From assembly GCA_034769895.1 (NCBI GenBank), contig CM068367.1, positions 1,315,797,046-1,315,861,045 of the forward strand: a DNA stretch of 64,000 bases. Direction: 5' to 3'. Under the pieces are notes generated by a model. That model was not told the DNA's origin and did not search any database. It saw nothing but the letters and a program-made list of their open reading frames with translations. The number at the start of each line of letters is the position of its first letter. Positions within the stretch are counted from its first letter, which is position 1. The DNA is from Magicicada septendecula (Eukaryota > Arthropoda > Insecta > Hemiptera > Cicadidae). The translations under genes were made by a program, and so were the position numbers. This document shows, one piece after another, positions 12,146 to 23,305 of the stretch.

Positions 12146-13660
12146 CTAAGATGACCAGTACAATTTTAAATTTGTAGCATTGTGTGTTCCTACTATCTCT
12201 CCAGTTACGTTGTTCTGCAACACATAAGAATTTTGCATTTTAATCTCTACTACCTCATACGGTCCTTCATATAAGAGAAAGAACTTCTTAATTTCTTTGT
12301 CTTGCGCACTCGATAAGTCATGCCTTTTTACTAATACCATTTGTCTTATATTATACTTAACCCACTTACCTCTTGCGTCGTGTCTATGTTTTCTCTGTTC
12401 ACCTTTGCTGATTAAGTTTTCGTTAGCCAACCGGATTTTAATGTTTACATCAGTTGTCCTGAGCTTAGGTGGATAGTCGAACAGTTGTTCCAAAATTCTT
12501 GGGGGGCGTGTTCCTCTTACCAACTCATGGGGTGTATAGCCAGTGGACTCGTGGGTGGTACTGTTTAGCCAAGTTTCTACCTTTCTTACATACAATGGCC
12601 ATTCGCTGTGTTTAGCGTGACAATAGGCTCTGAAGATCCTGCCTATTTCTCTCATTACACGCTCAGCCTGGTTGGACTGGGGATGATACACAGCCGTATG
12701 CTTCGTGAGGATGCCTTCCCATCCTAAGGTCTGGCGCCATCTTCCACTGATGAACTGCAGCCCATGGTCTGATAAAATTACCTTTGGCTTACCCACGTTA
12801 ATCATATAATCTTTCGTCACCTTTTCACTCAATACCTTACTGGTAGCTCTTTTCACGCTATACAATTTTACATATTTTGAGAAAGTGTCAAGCAATACAA
12901 ATATATAAACTACTCCGCCTCTACCCTTCGGCAATGGTCCAAACAAATCCACAGCAACTAAATCGAAAGGTCTTTCTACCTTAATATAATTTAACTCACC
13001 TTCCACTCTGTAGTTTACCACCTTCGACTTTTGACACAAGTCACAACTCCTCAGCAGCTGTCTCACTCGCCTCTCCATATTCCTGAAAATACATGATTCT
13101 TTTAAAACATTCACACACTTTTTAGCCCCAAAATGACCATATCTTATATGACAATCCCAAATAATCTTCTCTTCCAACACTGCTGGCACCACTAATCTCC
13201 AGTCACGCTCACCCCCTACTACCTTCTTAAACAACAACCCTTTGTAGATTTGAAAATATTGATTGTACTCTGAGTCATCCAACTCCGTCTCCAAACTATG
13301 TATTATTTTTCCAGACTTACCATCTGCTCTCTGCATGGTTATGATATCCTTCAACTCTTCTCCAAAGATTCTGTCTTCTCTGCTAATCTGAAAAATTTCA
13401 ATTTCTTTTAAATCCCTACCTGTTTTATTATTCTCACAATCTACTCTGGAAAGAGTGTCGGGTACCTTATTCTCGGTTCCTTTAATATACTCCCACTCGA
13501 AGTTGTACTCCTGCAAAACAAGTACCCACCTGGTTAATCGACTGTGAGCAAGTTTACAAGTGTTGAGGAATGACAAAGCTTTATGATCTGTTCGAATAAT
13601 TGTTTTGTTGCCTAAGATGTAAGTCCTGAATTTGCTGACTGCGAACACAATACTGAGCAA
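12146..13660 (-). pseudogene. RNase H (end) and integrase of element O
   Basis: The 504-residue reading frame starts in the second half of RNase H (TDHKALSF near 24, then RLTRWVLVLQEYNFEWEYIKG) and continues through the complete integrase. The integrase has the HHCC zinc-binding set (H171, H175, C206, C209) and the catalytic triad D238 (VDLFGPL), D298 (SDHGLQF) and E333 (HPQSNQAERV). The C-terminal part ends in KLYWSS. It joins the upstream RT frame through a frameshift near 13,640 (overlap 13,612-13,660), so its first methionine is not a real start. In a live element it would be part of a Pol polyprotein that inserts cDNA into the genome in the nucleus. Confidence 0.9.
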
Positions 13661-14751
13661 TTCTTCTCCGTTGTGGTATAATTCTTTTCTGCAGGCAACA
13701 ATGATCGGCTGGCGAACGCAATGGTTAGATGTTCCCTCTCATCATCCTCCTGATACAGCTCCGCGCCTATGGCTACATTGCTGGCGTCCGTCTGCAAATA
13801 AAACATTTTATCAAAATCCGGATGGTTCATCATAATCATATTACTAAACTTTCTTTTTATTTCTTCAAAGGCTCCACGCTCCACGTCTCCCCACTTCCAT
13901 TGCCTGTTCTTTTGCAATACAGCACTTAACTTTGCGATGATATGTGCGTAGTTCCTTTGAAATTTCCTATAAAAGTTGCACAGCCCAAGAAAACTCTGAA
14001 GTTGTTTGATGTTTCGTAGTTCAGGGAAGCGCATAATAGATTTGACCTTGTCCGGGTTGGCGGAAATTCCTTCCGATGTAATAATGAATCCTAGAAAATT
14101 AGTCTTTGTTTGTAAAAATTTGGACTTGTCCCAATTTACGGTTAATCCTCCCGCTTCTAATTTTTCTAACACATACTTTAAATGTTCTAAATGGTCTTCA
14201 AATGTCCGTGATGCTATCAAAATGTCGTCCACATATACTGTGAGAAAATCTAAATCTTTTGGTCTCAAAATTCTATCCAAACACTTAATGAAACTAGCTA
14301 CGCTGGTATTTAGCCCAAATGGTAATCGCTTGAACTGATAATTTTTCCCATTAAATAAAAATGCTGTGTATGGCCTACTTACCTCTGCTAATGGCACTTG
14401 CCAATATCCGGCCGTCAGATCCAATGATGTCATGAACCTCACTCCACTAAACTTTTGAAATATTTCATTAATGGATTCCGGTGATTCTCGGTCTGGTATG
14501 ATGATCTGATTTATCTTCTTTGCATCTAAACACAATCTTACTCCTCCATCTTTTTTAATTACCACCACTAATGGATTTGAGTAGTGAGATACTGACCTCT
14601 CGATGATTCCACCTTCCATCATCTTATCCAACTCCTCTTGCACCGCTTGTCGTTTAGAGTAAGGCACTGGATAGCTCCGCTGCATGAATGGTGTGTTCCT
14701 TAATCTGTAACATACATTCATAATTTTTTGCCCTTCCTGGAATATCGGCAA
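13612..14751 (-). pseudogene. Reverse transcriptase and RNase H (start) of element O
   Basis: The 379-residue frame carries the RT fingers and palm: the RLCLDAKKINQI block, motif A SLDLTAGYW, LPFGLNTSVASF, the catalytic YVDD box, then thumb LGFIITSEGI and LGLCNFYRKF. RNase H begins with YLQTDASNVAIGAELYQ. It ends at a frameshift near 13,640; the frame continues in the next entry. Upstream, between 14,650 and 15,045, two more frame changes separate RT from protease. RT copies the element RNA into DNA inside cytoplasmic particles; this copy cannot make a continuous Pol. Confidence 0.9.
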
Positions 14752-15042
14752 ACACTCTCTTAAACTGCTCTATTACCTGCCATAACGCTATACGTTGGCC
14801 ACTCCTTATCACCTCACCCCCACTACAGAATTCATCGCCCTTATCTCCCATACTGCATTATTAATATTGCTCATTTCATTATCAACATCTTCAAAATACT
14901 CACCCTCTCTACAAAAATTGATTTTAGTATCTATGTTATTCTCAACTACTCGCTTCTGTAACAATTTCACACCAGTTGTTCTAACTTTATTTATCACATT
15001 TTCAAAATTAATTTTAACAGACCGATCACCCCCATCTAACAT
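14654..15042 (-). pseudogene. Protease-RT linker of element O, frameshifted
   Basis: Two short overlapping open stretches (14,809-15,042 and 14,654-14,851) carry the linker that is continuous in element I (pol residues about 162-300): VKINFENVINKVRTTGVKLL, then EFCSGGEVIRSGQR and ALWQVIEQFK. There is one frame change near 14,830 and another near 14,700. No domain is recognised in the linker itself. Confidence 0.8.
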
Positions 15043-15530
15043 CTTACATTTAACACCTTCTCTTTAAAATTTATTAGAGCTTTATTTCTTTGTAAAAAAT
15101 CATTTCCTAAAATGATGTCTAAACTTAACCCCTTGACTACTAAAAATGTATTATCAAAATTCATATCTCCAATTGAGAAACTTAAATGTATCTGTTTTGT
15201 CACCCGTTTACTACGTACTCCCGTGACTCCTATTACTGTAACACCTGCTACGGGTAGAACTGGAATATTCTTTTTAAATTCTTTTAACTCACTTAAAATG
15301 TTCTCAGCTATTACTGAAATTTCACTTCCTGTATCAACAAGTGTTTTAAATTTCTTATTTTCTATTGTTACCTGGATTTCCGTGAGTCCAGCTCTCACCT
15401 CCAATGTTGTGTTACTCTCCTCCTCCAACAAGTCAGCAACGATATCAGTTGTTATAACGTTAGATTGTACATCTTCTAATGGTCGGACCTCATGAGCTTC
15501 CCTGAACAGTGGTCGGGTCCTATTTACCAC
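15036..15530 (-). pseudogene. Aspartic protease of element O
   Basis: This frame holds a retropepsin-type protease: the active site LVDTGSEISVIAE near residue 65 and the second hallmark LDIILGNDFL near residue 140. The frame lies in -1 register to gag with a short overlap. The likely entry is by frameshifting from gag at CCGGAAAACTGA rather than by its own start. A frame change near 15,045 cuts it from the linker. The protease would process Gag and Pol during particle maturation. Confidence 0.85.
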
Positions 15531-16676
15531 TGTCGACTTCAGTTTTCCGGCTGTGGGCTGTTGTTACTGGTGGTGGGTACCTGGTGTCCCCTTGTTGGTC
15601 CCTGGTTATGATGTGGTGTTCCTCGGGTACTCGGTGCTCCTCTGGTTGTAGGTACGAACTGCTTTGGGTTGTTACTCCTTGGTTCATTTCTTGGCGTTTT
15701 GCATTGGTAACAGTGTTGCATGTGGGCACGGTTCCCCTTCCTACAACTAGAACAACTCCAATCGCCTGGTTGCTGTAAATCAGTACGATAATTAAATTTA
15801 TTACCATTATTATTATAATAAGGCCTTGGCCGATTAAACTCGATGTTATGACTATTCATATTCTGTTGTATGGGTCGTCTACCCATTTCGCGGTCATTGA
15901 TGCTTTGTAGTATATCTAATACTTTTTCAAGCTCATTTAAATTTTCTATTTCTTTGGTCATTAGAGTAACCTGCACCTCTCTTGGTAAGTGCTTACTCAC
16001 ATATCTAACGAATGACTTAAACGGTATGGGCGGCTCTAAATACTTTGCCTCGTTATAAAGTTTGGTTACGTATATTGTAATGTTATTGTTATTAGGGTTA
16101 CGTCCCATGAAATTACCTGCTCCCATAATGCGGCTTCTTAAAGTCTCCTGCTCTTCTTCCGTCCAATATTTGCCCTTAAACGCTTTCTCAAAAATGTCAT
16201 AACAATCCCATTCTAACCTATGAGCCTCAGCCCATATTACTGAATTGCCCTTGAAACATTTAATAATTTTATTTAATTTCACTTCCCAACTACTACTACT
16301 AAAATAATTATAATCCCGTGTCTGATTTAAAAAACGCATGGGATGTATCACCCTGTTTTCATGGCTAAAATTTTCTAGTTCTATTTCATTATAGAAATCC
16401 CTAGTCACTATCACTCTATCATTAATACTTGAAATATTTTTATGAATTTCCCCCCGTAACTCATTTTTCACACTGGTTAAACTATTAGCAATTAAATCGT
16501 ATTTATCATGCACATCCATATTATTTTGTATAGCTAAATCATCAATTTCTTTGATCTTACTTTGTAACATACTTATTCTACTCTTGGTATTTCTTTCATG
16601 TTCTGATATTGTATTATCTATAGTTTCGATATTATATGTAATGTCTACTACATTTGACTCAACCAGGGTGTCCACA

Positions 16677-17152
16677 GAAATTCTGTTTTAATTTTCCCTG
16701 ACCTACTTACAGAAATTTCCCTGACTCACTAAAATGCATAGTACGTTAATTCTTTGAGCATTATATTTTACAAGGAAGAAAAAAGAAAACCCAGCCTCCA
16801 CCTTCCCCATAGCTGGCCTAATTCTCTCTCCACTTTCTTTTTTCTTCCTCTTTTATTTTATTTATTTTTTATTATTTATTTATTGAAAAATACAAATACA
16901 TTGATGGCATTTTAAAAATAAATATTTCCATTATTACCTTAGGTAACGTAAGAATGAGAGTATTTTCACTAGAACTTAATAAAATAATATATAAACAAGA
17001 TAAAATGGACTAATTAATAGAACAACTTACATGGTAACAAATAATTATAATAATCAGCTATAGCTTTCAAAATTGAAAATGAACCAGTCCGACAGGATGA
17101 GAATGAAAAAGAAAAATATGCACTCCTTCAAAATTTACTAGTGTGATCTCTT
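16677..17152 (-). other. 3' flank of hAT-1 outside element I
   Basis: It contains the last codons and stop of the hAT-1 transposase (17,138-17,152), then AT-rich DNA with a C/T-rich stretch at about 16,795-16,860, then subterminal TTTCCCTGAC repeats at 16,690-16,730. No gene is seen. Confidence 0.6.
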
Positions 17153-18367
17153 TGTGATGGTACAATCATGGTACATTGTATAATTACATAAAATATGGTA
17201 ACGAGATCATAAATATTGTATTTTCCTATTTTTTGACATACCCAACCCAATCTCAAACACCCGATATAGAATTTACAGTGAGTGGACTATATTACAGTAT
17301 TTGCCAGGATTTGAACTAATTCATGACAAAAAACGGTGTCACATCACAAAAACAGTGTGCAGTTATTGAGATAAGCAGAGCCAAGCCTTCGTTACGTCAG
17401 AGGCGGAGAATGTGTTGACAACTACAAACGGCGATGTCAACAATTTAGACAAAGGAATGTGACGTCAATACACCCCACTTCCGCAGATTTCAACCAGAAA
17501 TTGCCGTCATTTCATCTGCAGCTCTGATTTGAGCCGGCCGGCCGCCCATTCACTTACGAGTGAATTTTAACTTTTTAGACCACTGTAGGTGGTTAATAAA
17601 CAGTATAATATCTACTATCAAAATGTATTAAGGAAAGTAATAGTTCGGTTTGGTGTAGGCGTCCTCGACCGATTAAGTCGTTCGTAAACAAGATCGACGT
17701 ATAGAATCGGTCCCACGACGGTGGGTTACGTGGGTTGACCAAAGGTGTCCCGTCAAGCGCAGTAAAATACGCCGATTGTGCCGATATACGAACGAGACTG
17801 GCAGTGCGAGGAAGCCAACACGGAAATTGGTGAGAGCGTTCCTTATATATTTTGAATCCTTTATTTCCCAATATATGTTATTGTAGAAATCAATCATTTA
17901 ACAAATTATTCAAAATTTCAATCAAAATTTAAGGAGCTCCAAAATTTAAATAAGTTTGTACCATGATAATGAAAGGGTGAGTGGTTGTGTGCGTGCATAA
18001 TTATTCTAAGTGCTGGGTTGAGCACCACTATATAAATATATACATGTTATTATTGTATAATCATTTAAACATATAATCATTAACTTAATCAAAGTTATTA
18101 TTACACATTATGTTTTTGGAAGGGTTACAGTTGGTTTTAAAAAATGTTATGTAACAAAGTAAAGAATAAAAAAGGGTATTTCATTGGTAACAATTAGAAC
18201 AGCTGTTTTGTTATTTCAAGCAATTTCCGTTTCCTATGACTTCGCGTAACGAACTTCTGGCCCATGACTTAGGTAGTAAAAGATGGCGTCCTAGTTTTGT
18301 ATACATAACCACATTTGTGAGATATAATATATCGTATTTATAAATTCAAAAATAACGTAACTATACA
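17153..18367 (+). repeat. 5' LTR of element I
   Basis: It is 1,215 bp with TG...CA ends. The 92-residue and 74-residue antisense open stretches inside (17,593-17,897) occur identically in the 3' LTR only because the LTRs are identical. GAACTTCTGGCCC near 18,250 is the counterpart of the CCTGGACC block seen towards the end of other LTRs. Confidence 0.95.
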
Positions 18368-18391
18368 GATGTCGCCCGTAAGAACAGGGAC
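18368..18391 (+). promoter_or_regulatory. Primer binding site of element I, interrupted lysine-tRNA type
   Basis: Directly after the LTR comes GATGTCGCCCGTAAGAACAG then GGAC. It resembles a binding site for the 3' end of tRNA-Lys (TGGCGCCCGAACAGGGAC) but carries an extra GTAA in the middle and T for G at the third base. Whether it primes is unknown. Confidence 0.55.
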
Positions 18392-18519
18392 CTTATGTAA
18401 TATTATGTATGTATATTATTACATGGGATACGCCTAGAAAGAACACGGGAAAAAATTGCTTGAGGTAACAGACAAAATTTTATAACTAGTAAACATAACC
18501 CCACAATTAGGTTAGACAA

Positions 18520-20238
18520 TTGTATGCATGCGTGCATTACACAATTGCCAAAATTAGTACTAATGACAATATTACGTTAGAAATAGGTACAACTAATGTA
18601 AATTTGACTGGCGAGATGGATGTACAAACACCTCAAACTAGTCAGATTGACGAGGTGCATACGCCTGTATCTGTAGAAATAACGAAAGTCAATACATCCA
18701 TTTCAACTAGTTTAGATAGTAAGCAGGATGAAACTAATGCAATGATGCAACTTTTATTAAATAAATTTGACAGTTTTGATAAAAAACTAGATGAACAGAA
18801 AATTGATTCTAATATTAAATTCAATGAATTAAAGAATGAAATAAAAAGACAAAATTGTCAATTTGAGGAGAGAATTAACACAGTAGAAACACGTTGTGAT
18901 AACATACAGAAAACCACACTAGCCATTGTTGATGACAAGTTCAATAGTACCATAAATGATTTAGACACGAAAATCGATCTAGTTTATGGCACAGTAAATA
19001 ACACGATTAAAAGTCAATTAGAGACAAGCAGTACAGAAATACAACAGAAATGTTTACATTTTGTAGAAAGTCAAGTAGAAGTTAAAACCAATGTGTTGCA
19101 AAATCATTTAGAAAACATTGAAATAAATGTGATAGATATTACTAAAAATTTAGAAGCTATAGATAGTACTATGACTGAACATGAGAAAAATACCAAGAGT
19201 AGATTTAATTTGTTACAAAGTAAGATTAAAGAAATTGATGACTTAACTGTACAAAATAGTATGGATGTGCATGATAAATATGATATGATTGCAAATAATT
19301 TGACCAGTGTAAAAAACGAATTACGGGGAGAAATAAATAAAAATGTTTCAAGCATAACTGATAGAGTAGTAGTAACTAGAGATTTCTATAATGAAATAGA
19401 ACTAGAGAATTTTAGCCATGAAAACAGAGTAATACATCCCATGCGATTCCTTAATCAGACTAGGGATTATAATCATTTTAGTAGTAGTAGCTGGGAAGTG
19501 AAATTAAATAAAATTATTAAATGTTTCAAGGGTAACTCAGTCATATGGGCTGAAGCTCATAGGTTAGAATGGGATTGCTATAATACTTTTGAAAAAGCTT
19601 TTAAGGGTAAATATTGGACAGAAGAAGAGCAGGAGACTTTAAGAAGCCGTATTATGGGAACGGGTAATTTCATGGGACGTAACGTTAGTAATAATAACAT
19701 TACTATTTATGTAACAAAATTGTACAACGAAGCTAAATATTTAGAGCCTCCTATACCATTTAAGTCATTTGTTAGGTATGTTAGTAAGCACTTACCTAGA
19801 GAAGTGCAGGTCACTCTGATGACTAAAGTAATAGAAAATCTTGATGAACTGGAAAGGGTATTAGATATACTACAAAGTATAAATGATCGTGAAATGGGTA
19901 GACGCCCTATACAACCAAATACGTATAACCATAACAATAATAACAATGAGTTTAATCGGCCAAGGCCTTATTTTAATCATACTGGCAATAAAAATAATGT
20001 TAGAAATGATTTACAGACACCAGGCGGTTGGAGTTGTTCTAGTTGCAGGAAGGAGAATCGGGGTCACATGCAGCATTGTTATTTCTGTAAAGCACCAAGA
20101 AATAACCAAGTAAAGCAATTCATACCTGCGAACAGAGGAGCCCCGAGTAACAGAGGAGCACCGTACCACCATCAGGGACCAAAACGCGGACACCCTGTGC
20201 CATCAACAAGTCATAATAGGACACAGCCGGAAAACTGA
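18520..20238 (+). CDS. gag: Gag of element I with RanBP2-type zinc finger
   Basis: The 572-residue frame is intact. Residues about 75-290 are coiled coil rich in Lys, Glu and Asn. The capsid-like region (about 300-430) contains HPMRFLNQTRDY, WEVKLNKIIKCFKGNSVIW and FEKAFKGKYW, the pattern of Ty3/gypsy Gag. Residues 504-524 form W-x-C-x2-C-x3-N-x6-C-x2-C (WSCSSCRKENRGHMQHCYFC), a RanBP2-type finger in place of the CCHC knuckle. An Arg/Gly/Pro tail follows. In O the gag starts at an ATG that is ATT here (18,553), so translation would have to begin at the ATG at 18,520 or elsewhere. Gag is the particle shell and RNA-binding protein. Confidence 0.9.
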   Translation: MYACVHYTIAKISTNDNITLEIGTTNVNLTGEMDVQTPQTSQIDEVHTPVSVEITKVNTSISTSLDSKQDETNAMMQLLLNKFDSFDKKLDEQKIDSNIKFNELKNEIKRQNCQFEERINTVETRCDNIQKTTLAIVDDKFNSTINDLDTKIDLVYGTVNNTIKSQLETSSTEIQQKCLHFVESQVEVKTNVLQNHLENIEINVIDITKNLEAIDSTMTEHEKNTKSRFNLLQSKIKEIDDLTVQNSMDVHDKYDMIANNLTSVKNELRGEINKNVSSITDRVVVTRDFYNEIELENFSHENRVIHPMRFLNQTRDYNHFSSSSWEVKLNKIIKCFKGNSVIWAEAHRLEWDCYNTFEKAFKGKYWTEEEQETLRSRIMGTGNFMGRNVSNNNITIYVTKLYNEAKYLEPPIPFKSFVRYVSKHLPREVQVTLMTKVIENLDELERVLDILQSINDREMGRRPIQPNTYNHNNNNNEFNRPRPYFNHTGNKNNVRNDLQTPGGWSCSSCRKENRGHMQHCYFCKAPRNNQVKQFIPANRGAPSNRGAPYHHQGPKRGHPVPSTSHNRTQPEN

Positions 20239-21929
20239 AGTCAACAGTGGTAAGTAGGACCCGACCACTGTTCAGGGAAACTCATGAGGTCCGACCCATC
20301 GAGAACTTACAATCCAACGTAATAAAAGCAGACATCGTTGCCGATTTATTGGAGGAGGAGTGTAACACGACATTGGAGGTGAGAGCTGGACTCACGGAAA
20401 TACAGGTAACAATAGATAATAGAAACTTTAAAACACTTGTTGATACAGGGAGTGAAATTTCAGTAATAGCCGAGAACATTTTAAGTGAATTGAAAGAATT
20501 GAATAAGAATATTCCAGTTTTACCCGTAGCAGGGGTTACAGTAATAGGAGTCACGGGGGTACGTAGTAAAAGGGTGACAAAACAGATACATTTAAGCTTC
20601 GCAATTGGAGATATGAATTTTGATAATACATTTTTGGTAGTCAAGGGGTTAAGTTTAGACATCATTTTGGGAAATGATTTTTTACAAAGAAATAAAGCTG
20701 TAATAAATTTTAAAGAAAAAGTGGTGGAGTTAGATGGGGGTGATCGGTCTGTGAAAATTAATTTTGAAAATGTGATAAATAAAGTTAGAACAACTGGTGT
20801 GAAATTGTTACAGAAACAAGTAGTTGAGAATCACTTAGATACTAAAGTAAATTTTTGTATAGAGGGTGAGTATTTAGAAGATGTTGATAATGAACTGAGT
20901 AATATTAATAATGAAGTATGGGAGATAAGGGCGGATGAATTCTGTAGTGGGGGTGAGGTGATAAGGAGTGGCCAACGTAGAGCGTTATGGCAGGTAATAG
21001 AGCAGTTTAAGGGAGTGTTTGCCGATATTCCAGGAAGGGCAAAAAATTATGAATGTATGTTACAGATAAAGGAACACACACCATTCATGCAGCGGAGTTA
21101 TCCAGTGCCTTACTCTAAAAGACGAGCGGTGCAAGAGGAGTTGGATAAGATGTTAGATAATGGTATCATAGAGAGGTCAGTGTCTCACTACTCAAATCCG
21201 TTAGTGGTGGTAATCAAGAAGGAAGGAGGAGTAAGATTATGCCTAGACGCAAGGAAAATTAATCAAATTATTATACCAGACCGAGAATCACCAGAATCTA
21301 TAAATGAGATCTTTCAAAAGTTTAGTGGCGTAAGATTTATGACGTCCTTAGATCTGACTGCTGGATATTGGCAGGTACCATTAGCAGAGGTAAGTAGGCA
21401 ATACACAGCATTTTTGTTTAACGGAAAAAATTATCAGTTTAAGCGACTACCATTTGGGCTAAATACCAGCGTAGCTAGTTTCATTAAATGTTTGGATAGA
21501 ATTTTGAGACCAAAAGATTTAGATTTTCTCACAGTTTATGTAGATGATATTTTAATAGTTTCACGTACATTTGAAGACCATTTAGAACATTTAAAATATG
21601 TTTTAGGAAAATTAGAAGCGGGAGGATTAACCGTAAATTGGGATAAGTCCAAATTTCTACAAACGAAGATTAATTTTTTAGGATTCATTATTACATCGGA
21701 AGGAATTTCCGCAAACCCGGACAAGGTCGAATCTATTATGCGTTTCCCTGAACCGCGAAACATCAAACAACTTCAGAGTTTTCTTGGGCTGTGCAACTTT
21801 TATAGGAAATTTCAAAGGAACTACGCCTACCTAACCGCAAAGTTAAGTGAGGTATTACAAAACAACGTAATTGGAGAGATAGTAGGAACACACAATGCTA
21901 CAAATTTAAAATTGTACTGGTCGTCTTAG
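20220..21929 (+). CDS. pol: Truncated Pol of element I: protease and RT, no RNase H or integrase
   Basis: The frame is open from a stop at 20,217-20,219 and overlaps the end of gag by 19 bases in the -1 register; it has no ATG nearby, so a gag-pol frameshift is likely. Counting from 20,247: protease DTGS at 66-69 and ILGNDFL at 140-146; RT LCLDARKINQ near 331-340, SLDLTAGYW 367-375, LPFG 401-404, YVDD 431-434, FLGF 477-480. After residue 536 the sequence jumps to the last 25 residues of the integrase end. About 1.7 kb is missing compared with O, at a short similarity (TTGCA(A/G)AA) on both sides. The RT could be active; integration would need a helper. Confidence 0.9.
   Translation, partial: DTAGKLKSTVVSRTRPLFRETHEVRPIENLQSNVIKADIVADLLEEECNTTLEVRAGLTEIQVTIDNRNFKTLVDTGSEISVIAENILSELKELNKNIPVLPVAGVTVIGVTGVRSKRVTKQIHLSFAIGDMNFDNTFLVVKGLSLDIILGNDFLQRNKAVINFKEKVVELDGGDRSVKINFENVINKVRTTGVKLLQKQVVENHLDTKVNFCIEGEYLEDVDNELSNINNEVWEIRADEFCSGGEVIRSGQRRALWQVIEQFKGVFADIPGRAKNYECMLQIKEHTPFMQRSYPVPYSKRRAVQEELDKMLDNGIIERSVSHYSNPLVVVIKKEGGVRLCLDARKINQIIIPDRESPESINEIFQKFSGVRFMTSLDLTAGYWQVPLAEVSRQYTAFLFNGKNYQFKRLPFGLNTSVASFIKCLDRILRPKDLDFLTVYVDDILIVSRTFEDHLEHLKYVLGKLEAGGLTVNWDKSKFLQTKINFLGFIITSEGISANPDKVESIMRFPEPRNIKQLQSFLGLCNFYRKFQRNYAYLTAKLSEVLQNNVIGEIVGTHNATNLKLYWSS
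20229..20238 (+). promoter_or_regulatory. Possible gag-pol frameshift site
   Basis: CCGGAAAACTGA spans the gag stop inside the 19-base gag/pol overlap (20,220-20,238), and the same bases are conserved in O at the equivalent place. GGAAAAC is in the right register for a -1 slip but is not a textbook slippery heptamer. Confidence 0.35.
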
Positions 21930-22011
21930 TTATTTTTATGTTGGTGTTTTTATATTTTGAGTGTATGAGTATTAACTTAGCTATTGATTTACAGAAGGGA
22001 CTCTCCCCCAT

Positions 22012-22034
22012 TTTCGGGCGATCACAGACTCACC
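22012..22034 (+). promoter_or_regulatory. Conserved TTTCGGGCGAT motif (element I)
   Basis: It reads TTTCGGGCGATCACAGACTC then ACC. It lies 82 bases after the pol stop and is identical to the first copy in O. Confidence 0.65.
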
Positions 22035-23256
22035 ACCTCTGATTGTGGATTTTGGAGTTTGGGAGGTGGACCATGGTTGGCGGAACTGACGTAAGGAAGT
22101 GAAAGCAACGATGGTCTTCCTCCACACAAAATTGGTAGAAATTTGAAAATTTAATCTTATTATTGAACGGGGAGGGGGACCCCTAATTCTTGGGATATAA
22201 AAAAAAAAAAAAATATATCTTTTGGCATTAATCCCATGAAATTTTGTTTTATCATAGAATAAAATTTGAAAATTGTGTAACTTAAGAGGTTAACTCAGTA
22301 AGGAGTTATATTTTTTTTTATGTAACTAAGCATATCAGAAGATCCATTGTTTTCCTGGAGTGTTAGAAAAGTGATGTTTTGGACTTGGAAAGTGTCTACA
22401 AATTTATTAATGTAACTAAAGAAGTAACATTTTTAAATGATATTTCAATTTTCATATATCTTAATTATTTATTAAGATATGATTGAATATGATTGAGTAG
22501 TTAAAATGTATTAACTGTATTACTAATATATCAGTGTTAATTATTAATGTATTATGTATTTATTTGAAAACTTTTTAACATGATGTTATAATATGTGTAG
22601 GAAGAGAAAAAAAAAAATTTTTTTAAATGGCGCTGTTAATAATATTTATCAGCCAAATAATTAACTGTTAATAATAATAATAATAATTTTATTTTTGTTT
22701 TATCATGCACTAAGAGTATTCAATAAATAAATATATAGAGTTATTAATTCTTTTATAATTTGTTTTTCTCCAGATTTGGGAGATTATAATGTGTAATTTT
22801 CTTATTATATTTTCAATTATATCTTATTCAATTTTGGTATAATATTCTTTTTAATTCTTGAAGATTATAATATATAATCTTATAATTTTATTAAGCATCC
22901 AAAATATATTAAGCCAACCCAGTGCTTATTGGCACAAACCAGCACTTAGCTAAGGGGAACCAGATCAGTTGAGGATGGAGTGATTTAATAAGCCACTATT
23001 TTAATATTTATTATATATTGTTTCAGTGTTTGGTGGTGTGACAGCGGTCCTGAGCTGGCCAACGCGTCAGAGCAGGGGCGTTATGAGCCTAAGTGGCCTT
23101 ATGGTGTTGGGATCTCGCAGGAGAAGTCCAGTAAGGTCATCTAGGTACGGTCCTCATCACCAGACCAAGGGTGAGTTATTGTTATTTTTTATATAAAATT
23201 GTAAGGGGGTTGTGGCGACTTGTCCTGACTGATCCCTTTAGGAAGTATGAAAGGGT

Positions 23257-23296
23257 CAATGAAAGTTTGTGTGCTTCGTCACACCATCTTTCATTG
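23257..23296 (+). promoter_or_regulatory. Conserved stem-loop before the 3' LTR (element I)
   Basis: The arms are CAATGAAAG and CTTTCATTG; the inner stem has changed to GTGTG/CACAC and still pairs; the loop contains TTCG. The polypurine tract TGGGGGTTT follows. Confidence 0.8.
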
Positions 23297-23305
23297 TGGG
23301 GGTTT

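Larger units (their letters stand above)
21930..23305 (+). other. 3' noncoding region of element I
   Basis: Contents in order: the conserved motif at 22,012-22,034, a G-rich block GGGGAGGGGGACCCCTAA near 22,168, AT-rich DNA with an ATAATAATAAT run, CCAGTGCTTATTGGCACAAACC near 22,920, TTTCAGTGTTTGGTGGTG near 23,022, GGTGTTGGGATC at 23,103-23,114, a GTGAGT donor-like site near 23,170, and the hairpin. No ORF. Confidence 0.65.

Noticed and set aside
17593..17897. 92- and 74-residue antisense ORFs in both LTRs of element I
   Set aside because: The LTRs are identical, so conservation gives no evidence. They overlap each other in two frames and have no recognised domain.
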